Assembly: GCA_943327965.2 (NCBI GenBank)
Contig: CALPYQ020000097.1
Span: 1-6,686 of the forward strand
From: Singulisphaera sp. GP187
GTDB lineage: Bacteria; Pseudomonadota; Gammaproteobacteria; Burkholderiales; Burkholderiaceae_C
Direction: 5' to 3'
Length of the DNA: 6,686 nt
The position numbers and the translations under genes are program-made. The notes under the pieces were generated by a model that searched no databases, had not been told where the DNA came from, and saw only the letters and a list, made by a program, of their open reading frames with translations. Position 1 is the first letter of the stretch, and the number at the start of each line of letters is the position of its first letter. Shown here one piece after another: positions 1 through 4,961 of this stretch.

Positions 1-740
1 GATTCGTAGTAGCTCAGCGAATTTTCAATTTCATCGGCCACAGTCAGCTTTGAAAATCGAAGCAAGCGAGTTTGCCAAAGTTGCATGACGCGTGCACGAA
101 TACGTTGTTCGTTGCTTGCTAGCTCTTTGGGCGTTAGAGCGTCTTTGTTAGCATTCACTGCCGCGGCACGTGCTTTGATTTCGTCTCGTTCATTCAGTAA
201 ATTGGCAATGTCCCGCTCCGCGCCCAAAATGCTTTGCCTTTGGACTTCAGTGGGGTGCGCCGTCAAGACGGGTGAAACAAAGCTGTTGGCCAAAGTTTGC
301 GAGATCACTTTGGGTGTAATGCCTGCCCAGCGCAGCCTTTGTAAGGCCACTTCAATGCTGCCTTCTTGGGTATCGCCAATTCGCTCATGAAAAGCGCGGC
401 GCCTAATGTGGTGACGGTCTTCTGCCAAATTGGCCAAGTGGCTGAAGTAGGTAAATCCGCGAATGACCATGACCGCTTGATCACCAGCCAAACTTTTGAG
501 CAATTTCTTTAAAGCGCGGTCTGCTTCGTGATCGGCATCACGTCTGAATGCGACAGACAGTTTGCGAATATTTTCAATCAACTCGTAAATTTCAGCCCCT
601 TCTTGCTGGCGAATAACATCCCCAAGAAGACGTCCTAAAAGTCGAATGTCTTCGACCAAGGGGCGTTCGTTGTCACGTGAATTGCGTTTCAGGGGGGGTA
701 TAGTCACTTTTGGCATGTCAGGCTCAGGTTTAAGGCTCAT
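1..740 (-). CDS. ppc: Phosphoenolpyruvate carboxylase, N-terminal part (3' end outside window)
   Basis: Cytoplasmic enzyme that carboxylates phosphoenolpyruvate with bicarbonate to give oxaloacetate and phosphate, refilling the TCA cycle. Translation of the reverse strand gives 246 open codons from ATG at 740-738 to the window edge. The family active-site signature [12 protein letters not shown] lies at residues 158-169; its His162 corresponds to the catalytic His138 of the E. coli enzyme. Upstream helical stretches such as residues 92-115 ([20 protein letters not shown]) also fit the family. The E. coli enzyme is about 880 residues, so roughly a quarter is present. An in-frame TAG at 749-747 bars any start further upstream. 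ATG 740 has no clear Shine-Dalgarno; Met9 (716-714) is an alternative start. The gene is divergent from hemC with 49 bp between start codons. No frameshift or missing key residue is seen in the part visible. Confidence 0.96.
   Translation of the reverse strand, partial: MSLKPEPDMPKVTIPPLKRNSRDNERPLVEDIRLLGRLLGDVIRQQEGAEIYELIENIRKLSVAFRRDADHEADRALKKLLKSLAGDQAVMVIRGFTYFSHLANLAEDRHHIRRRAFHERIGDTQEGSIEVALQRLRWAGITPKVISQTLANSFVSPVLTAHPTEVQRQSILGAERDIANLLNERDEIKARAAAVNANKDALTPKELASNEQRIRARVMQLWQTRLLRFSKLTVADEIENSLSYYE
699..704 (+). promoter_or_regulatory. Possible -10 box of a hemC operon promoter inside the start of ppc
   Basis: TATAGT matches the sigma-70 -10 consensus at five of six bases. A weak -35 (GTGAAT, 677-682, three of six matches) sits 16 bp upstream. 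The spacer contains a run of seven G (692-698). Transcription would begin near 711 and leave a leader of about 80 nt before the TTG start of hemC. The 49-bp intergenic spacer itself shows no better plus-strand promoter by eye. Placing the promoter within codons 13-14 of ppc on the opposite strand is an inference from one hexamer. Confidence 0.25.
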
Positions 741-743
741 TGC

Positions 744-753
744 ATGCTAGCAT
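744..753. repeat. 10-bp perfect palindrome in the ppc/hemC spacer
   Basis: ATGCTAGCAT reads the same on both strands. It lies 4-13 bases upstream of the ppc start codon, where a ribosome binding site would be expected, and 36 bp upstream of the hemC start. It has no loop, so it would act as a duplex operator rather than as an RNA hairpin. A 10-bp palindrome can arise by chance, and I do not recognise it as the site of a known regulator. Confidence 0.3.
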
Positions 754-775
754 TTGTACAGCTTCAAAAATTACC

Positions 776-781
776 AAGAGG
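776..781 (+). promoter_or_regulatory. Shine-Dalgarno sequence that fixes the hemC TTG start
   Basis: AAGAGG ends 8 bases before the TTG at 790-792, which is ideal spacing for a ribosome binding site. The only other upstream candidate in frame, TTG at 754, has no such site and would add 12 residues of non-family sequence. This site therefore decides the start. Confidence 0.65.
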
Positions 782-789
782 TTACTGGT

Positions 790-1719
790 TTGAACCCTAC
801 TTCAGCACCCAATTTGCAGCGTCCTATCGTCATTGCCACACGCGAAAGTCGTCTGGCCATGTGGCAGGCAGAGCATGTTCAGGCCATCTTGCAGGCGCGT
901 GGCTATACCGTCGAGCTTCTGGGCATGACCACCCAGGGCGACCAAATTTTGGACCGCAGTCTCAGCAAGGTTGGTGGCAAAGGTTTATTCGTCAAAGAGT
1001 TAGAGGTCGCCTTGGCTGAAGGCCGCGCTGACATTGCGGTTCACTCCCTCAAAGATGTTCCCATGGACATGCCCGAGGGTTTTGAGTTGGCTTGTGTCAT
1101 GGAAAGAGAAGACCCCAGAGACGCCTGGGTCTCGTCTCAGTATCCAACCCTCATGGATTTGCCGCAAGGCGCGGTGGTGGGCACTTCCAGTTTGCGCCGA
1201 ACCGTGTTGCTCCGTGCACTGCGTCCCGATTTGAAAATTGAACCCTTGCGTGGCAACTTAGACACCCGCTTGCGAAAGCTGGACGAAGGCCAATATGCCG
1301 GCATTATTTTGGCGGCAGCTGGTTTAAAGCGTCTTAAGATGACCGAAAGAATTCGGCATATTTTCGAAACCGATCAAATGCTGCCTGCAGCCGGTCAAGG
1401 CGCATTGGGCATTGAAATTTGCGCCGGTCGAAATGACTTGGTGGAAGCGCTCAGCCCCTTGGTTCACACCACTTCCTGGTTGGCCGTGGCCGCCGAACGC
1501 GCCGTTAGCCGCGCCATGGGGGGCAGTTGCTCCATGCCATTGGCGGCGCATGCCACATTGGCAGGTCAAGTACTCACCTTGCGTGCCGCCTGGGGCGACC
1601 CCGAAGGCGAAGCCACCTTGGTCACTGCCCAAACAACGGGCCAAGTCGAGCACTTGGCACAAGCGGAAGCGCTTGGCTTACAAATTGCAGAAGAGTTGCG
1701 CAAAGGTGGTGCGCACTGA
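790..1719 (+). CDS. hemC: Hydroxymethylbilane synthase (porphobilinogen deaminase)
   Basis: Cytoplasmic enzyme that joins four porphobilinogen molecules head to tail into 1-hydroxymethylbilane on a covalently bound dipyrromethane cofactor. From TTG 790 the product is 309 residues, close to the 313 of E. coli HemC. The N-terminal block [15 protein letters not shown] is at about residues 13-27. HSLKDVP follows with catalytic Asp89 (E. coli Asp84), then GTSSLRR with the substrate-binding Arg136 and Arg137. The cofactor-loop motif is [17 protein letters not shown], with cofactor Cys247 (E. coli Cys242). All key residues are intact. The start is set by AAGAGG at 776-781; a TTG start may lower translation. 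It is the first gene of a hemC-hemD-hemX-hemY cluster; hemD, encoding the next enzyme in the pathway, begins 19 bp downstream. Confidence 0.97.
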   Translation: MNPTSAPNLQRPIVIATRESRLAMWQAEHVQAILQARGYTVELLGMTTQGDQILDRSLSKVGGKGLFVKELEVALAEGRADIAVHSLKDVPMDMPEGFELACVMEREDPRDAWVSSQYPTLMDLPQGAVVGTSSLRRTVLLRALRPDLKIEPLRGNLDTRLRKLDEGQYAGIILAAAGLKRLKMTERIRHIFETDQMLPAAGQGALGIEICAGRNDLVEALSPLVHTTSWLAVAAERAVSRAMGGSCSMPLAAHATLAGQVLTLRAAWGDPEGEATLVTAQTTGQVEHLAQAEALGLQIAEELRKGGAH

Positions 1720-1738
1720 TGTGCTTTGCCATTGATCC

Positions 1739-2521
1739 ATGACGCAGGTTCTTGTCACACGTCCCGAACAAGATGCAGCGTCTTGGGTGACATCGCTTGA
1801 AAACGCAGGTTTTGAGGCCATTCAGTTTCCTTTGCTCGATTTGAAGCCGGTACTTGGCGCACAAGATGTTGATTCTGTTCTGAAGAAGATTCAAAGCAGT
1901 CAAGCTGTCATGTTTGTGAGTGCCAATGCCGTCAGATTTTTAGCCCAAGTGCTCAGTGTGCGTCCGGAATGGATTGCCCATTTCAATCACAATGCCAGAG
2001 CTTGGTGCACTGGGCCAGGCACAGCGGCTGCCTTGCTTGCATGTGGTTTTCAAGAAAATCAAATTGACCAACCTCATTCAGAGGCCCATCAATTGGATTC
2101 AGAAGCTTTGTGGCAAGTTGTCCAGCAACAAGTCGGCCCCCATTTGAAAGCACTGTTTATTCGCGGGGCTGATGAAACGGGTGCTGTTGCCGGCAGAGAC
2201 TGGTTGGCCAATCAACTGCTCACCTGTGGGGCTCAGGTCGACGCCCTGGCAGCCTACCAAAGGCAAGCCAGCCAGTTGTCAGACGATCAAGTTCAACAGG
2301 TTCAGCAATGGGTTGACCAAGAAGCCATTTGGATCTTTAGCAGCTCGGCGTGTGTTCAAGCCTTGGTCGATCAGTGCCATCAGGTGCCATGGTCAAACGC
2401 CAAAGCTGTTGTGACACACCCCAGAATAGCGGCGTTGGCGCAACAGCTTGGCTGGCGAAACGTCTCAATTGCCCCGCCAGGCATGAAAGCCATGCTGTCC
2501 TCTATAAAATCAATGGCATGA
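1739..2521 (+). CDS. hemD: Uroporphyrinogen-III synthase
   Basis: Cytoplasmic enzyme that closes hydroxymethylbilane into uroporphyrinogen III while inverting ring D, directly after HemC. The product is 260 residues, usual for a bacterial HemD. This family diverges strongly in sequence, but the expected landmarks are present. They are the N-terminal VLVTRPEQD (4-12), FPLLDLKP (30-37), the strand-turn MFVSANAVRFL (58-68), CTGPGTAAAL (90-99), LFIRGADETG (139-148), a late tyrosine in AAYQR (171-175) matching the semi-conserved active-site Tyr, IFSSSACVQAL (199-209) and a C-terminal IAPPG near 244-248. No clear Shine-Dalgarno precedes ATG 1739. Translation is probably coupled to hemC, whose stop is 19 bp upstream. 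The stop codon overlaps the start of the next gene (ATGA). Function is firm from family motifs together with its place after hemC. Confidence 0.95.
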   Translation: MTQVLVTRPEQDAASWVTSLENAGFEAIQFPLLDLKPVLGAQDVDSVLKKIQSSQAVMFVSANAVRFLAQVLSVRPEWIAHFNHNARAWCTGPGTAAALLACGFQENQIDQPHSEAHQLDSEALWQVVQQQVGPHLKALFIRGADETGAVAGRDWLANQLLTCGAQVDALAAYQRQASQLSDDQVQQVQQWVDQEAIWIFSSSACVQALVDQCHQVPWSNAKAVVTHPRIAALAQQLGWRNVSIAPPGMKAMLSSIKSMA

Positions 2522-3603
2522 GCATCGAAAACACCCCAGAAACGCCAGCCAGTTCAAGCGCTAACTCAGGCAGCAATCTTTCGCCTGACAAAAAAGTCGA
2601 CGCTGGTGTGACGGCATCTAGACGGCCATTTACATTTTGGGGGCCCATGGTGTTGGCGGTCGCCGCCATTATTTTCAGTGCCATGCTTTGGGAAAAGCTT
2701 TCTCGGATTCAGGGACAGTTGGCAAGGCAGAGCGCTGATGCGGGACAGCAATCATTGGAAGCAAAAGCTTGGGCCAAACAAGCTCAAGAAACTGTCAAAG
2801 ACAGCGCCGCTCGAATGGCCTTGGTTGAAACCCGTTTGGGTGAGGCCACTTTGCAGCGATCGCAGCTTGAAGATTTGATTCAATCGCTGTCTCGGTCCAG
2901 AGATGAAAATTTAGTACTGGACATTGAATCTTCTTTAAGATTGGCGCTCCAACAAGCGCAATTAACCAGCAGCTTAGAACCGCTTCTGGCCGCGCTTAAA
3001 ACAGCCCAAACACGATTGCAGCGAGCTTCCAACCCCCGATTGGTAACCGTTCAGCGAGCCATCGAGCGTGATTTGGACTTGGTCAAGTCTGCCCAAATTA
3101 CGGACCTGCCTGGCATGTTGCTGGTCTTAGACGAAATGGTTGCCCTGGCAGATGAGTTGCCCTTGGCCAATGAGTTTAGCCGTTCGGCCAGCGCCAATGT
3201 CAAATCAGTCGAGTCAAGCGCTCAATCAACTGCCAATGCGCCTTGGTGGCAAGTGGTACTCGATCGGGTGATGGTCGAGGCCAGAGGCTTGTTGCGCGTT
3301 AGCCGAATTGACAGCCCGGAGGCTGCTTTATTGGCGCCTGAGCAAGGATTTTTTCTGCGTGAAAATCTCAAACTCAAATTGCTCAATGCACGCTTAGGCT
3401 TGTTGGCCAGACAAAATGATGCGGCACGCAATGACTTGCTTGCTGTTTCTGTGGCACTCAAAAAATACTTCGATCCCAATGCCAAGAAAACACAGTTGGC
3501 TTTGCAATTGTTGGACAAAGCACAGGCCCTGAGCAAAGGCAATCCCATTCCTCGGCTGGATGGTTCACTGGCTGCATTGGCCACAGCCTCCGCTGGAAAG
3601 TAA
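2518..3603 (+). CDS. hemX: HemX-family membrane protein of the heme cluster
   Basis: The product is 361 residues. Its order is a Ser/Thr/Pro-rich, charged cytoplasmic N-terminus (1-36), one transmembrane helix at about 38-58 (ending FSAMLW), a heptad-like Gln/Ala/Leu-rich coiled coil at about 60-130, and a helical C-terminal domain. That domain carries the family-like stretch LLAPEQGFFLRENLKLKLLN (271-290). This anchor-plus-coiled-coil plan is that of HemX. Databases often label the family uroporphyrinogen-III C-methyltransferase, but no SAM-binding tetrapyrrole methylase motifs are visible, so that name would be wrong. The catalytic role is unassigned; a structural or regulatory role in the heme pathway is plausible. 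ATG 2518 overlaps the hemD stop as ATGA, which implies translational coupling. The same frame is open upstream to 2350, but that part lies inside hemD and would not be translated as HemX. Confidence 0.9.
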   Translation: MSIENTPETPASSSANSGSNLSPDKKVDAGVTASRRPFTFWGPMVLAVAAIIFSAMLWEKLSRIQGQLARQSADAGQQSLEAKAWAKQAQETVKDSAARMALVETRLGEATLQRSQLEDLIQSLSRSRDENLVLDIESSLRLALQQAQLTSSLEPLLAALKTAQTRLQRASNPRLVTVQRAIERDLDLVKSAQITDLPGMLLVLDEMVALADELPLANEFSRSASANVKSVESSAQSTANAPWWQVVLDRVMVEARGLLRVSRIDSPEAALLAPEQGFFLRENLKLKLLNARLGLLARQNDAARNDLLAVSVALKKYFDPNAKKTQLALQLLDKAQALSKGNPIPRLDGSLAALATASAGK

Positions 3604-3609
3604 GCAAAC

Positions 3610-4896
3610 ATGCGCGCCGCTCTTTGGTTGATGAGTTTGTTCGCTGTCGCAGTTGCATCAGCGCTACTAGCTTCTAACAATGCAGGTACGGTGTCTATTT
3701 TTTGGACACCCTACCGATTCGATGTTTCATTGAACTTGGTCTTGTTTGGTTTGGTACTTGTCTTGCTAACTTTGCATTGGGCGCAAAGGGCCCTGACAGC
3801 ACTTTTTGAATTGCCGAAGCAGGCTAAACGTTGGCGCTTGTTGCAAAAGGAACGTGCAGCACATGCCGCGTTGTTGGAGGGCATGGCGCATTTCATGGAA
3901 GGTCGTTTTTTAAGGGCCCGCAAGTCGGCAGAAGCTGTACTGGCCCGCGAAAAATCTTTGAATGAAGCAGGCGAAGTCATTGAGCATGCGGGTGCTTTGC
4001 GAAGTGTTGCGCATATTTTGGCGGCCGAGTCTGCACATGCCTTGCAAGACAAATCAAGTCGTCAAATGCATTTGAATCTTGCGCTTCAAGAGCCCACCTC
4101 AGGACATTCGGGAATGCGCCAGTCCCTGGTGGAGGGCAGCATGTTGCGTGCAGCCCGTTGGTCCTTAGACGATCGTGACGCGGCTGAAAGCTTGTTGTGG
4201 CTGGATCGCTTGCCACAAGGGGTTTCAAGACGAACCTTGGCCATGCGCCTGCGTTTAAAGGCCTCCAGGTTGGCTGGTGAACCTTCTCAAGCCCTGGACA
4301 CAGCTTTGTTGTTGATCAAGCACCGTGCGTTTACTTCAGAAGCTGCTGCCAGCATGGTCCGGAGTTTGGTCTTTGACTTAATCGCAAAAACGCACGAGCA
4401 AGGACAAATGCAAAGACTCTGGGCTCGACTGGGCGATGCACAACGTCAAACGCCCGATTTGGCAATTCAGGCTGCCCAACATTGGTTGGTGTTAAGGGGC
4501 GAGCCTTCAGTTGCGCGAGCTTGGCTAAAACCCATTTGGCTGAGCCTACAACAAGACCCCGCAAAGTTTTCAAAAGCGCAAGAGTTGAAGTTGATCCAAG
4601 TACTCGATCAAAGTTTGACAGGATCAGACAATTCCGATGAAAAGGAGTGGTTGGTTGCCGTTGAAGCGGCCCAAATAGCCAATCCAAGAAATGCGCTGTT
4701 GCAATACTTGGCGGGTCGCCTGTGCCAGAAGCGCCAACTTTGGGGCAAGGCTCAAGCTTTGTTGTCTCAGGCAGCCCCCATTCTTCAGGATGCCAATGTC
4801 CGTAGACAGGCATGGCGCTCTTTGGCCGAGTTGGCTGAGCAAAGAGAAGATTTGCCAGCCGCGCTTCAGGCGCTCAAAAAAGCTTCTTTAGATTAA
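3610..4896 (+). CDS. hemY: HemY-family membrane protein with a TPR-like domain
   Basis: The product is 428 residues, near the roughly 400 of E. coli HemY. The N-terminus has two hydrophobic helices (about 4-22 and 41-58) around a short loop (NNAGTVSIFWTPYRFDVS), the membrane hairpin of the HemY N-terminal domain. A basic, helical segment follows (65-115, including GMAHFMEGRFLRARKSAEAV). The rest is Ala/Leu-rich helical pairs of tetratricopeptide type, clearest near 360-425. The TPR part is expected to face the cytoplasm. This proteobacterial HemY is unrelated to the Bacillus protoporphyrinogen oxidase of the same name. No enzymatic motif is seen; a scaffolding role for late heme enzymes is an inference. 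It begins 6 bp after hemX, with a weak GGAAAG 9 bases before the ATG. It is the last gene of the operon, and its TAA stop lies in the A-tract of the terminator. Confidence 0.92.
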   Translation: MRAALWLMSLFAVAVASALLASNNAGTVSIFWTPYRFDVSLNLVLFGLVLVLLTLHWAQRALTALFELPKQAKRWRLLQKERAAHAALLEGMAHFMEGRFLRARKSAEAVLAREKSLNEAGEVIEHAGALRSVAHILAAESAHALQDKSSRQMHLNLALQEPTSGHSGMRQSLVEGSMLRAARWSLDDRDAAESLLWLDRLPQGVSRRTLAMRLRLKASRLAGEPSQALDTALLLIKHRAFTSEAAASMVRSLVFDLIAKTHEQGQMQRLWARLGDAQRQTPDLAIQAAQHWLVLRGEPSVARAWLKPIWLSLQQDPAKFSKAQELKLIQVLDQSLTGSDNSDEKEWLVAVEAAQIANPRNALLQYLAGRLCQKRQLWGKAQALLSQAAPILQDANVRRQAWRSLAELAEQREDLPAALQALKKASLD

Positions 4897-4925
4897 AAAA
4901 AATGGGACCCGCAGGTCCCATTTTT
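4895..4925. terminator. Bidirectional intrinsic terminator between hemY and rne
   Basis: The arms 4898-4909 and 4914-4925 pair perfectly over 12 bp (core TGGGACC/GGTCCCA, 4-base CGCA loop). T5 follows the core on the plus strand. On the minus strand the A8 run at 4895-4902 gives T8. It therefore stops the hem operon and also rne, whose stop codon is at 4964-4962. The longer T-tract suggests it works better for rne. The hemY stop codon (4894-4896) runs into the structure. Confidence 0.92.
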
Positions 4926-4961
4926 GTGAACGGCACTGGGGGTTGGCCCAGCGTGAAGTCC

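Noticed and set aside
85..390. 101-codon plus-strand open frame at the left edge
   Set aside because: It lies antisense to ppc, which carries the intact active-site motif in the other strand across the same bases.
753..777. Candidate ppc promoter on the minus strand (TTGGTA at 777-772 with an AATGCT or TACAAA downstream)
   Set aside because: AATGCT has normal spacing but matches only three of six bases and would leave a leader of about two bases; TACAAA has only 13 bp of spacing. Neither is good enough to annotate.
2350..2517. N-terminal extension of the HemX reading frame into hemD
   Set aside because: The extension (starting MCSSLGRSVP) overlaps conserved HemD sequence and has no family resemblance. 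The ATGA overlap at 2518 gives a normal HemX N-terminus.
4331..4813. 160-codon minus-strand open frame inside hemY
   Set aside because: It is opposite the clear HemY helical repeats and has no ribosome site or motif; an antisense shadow.
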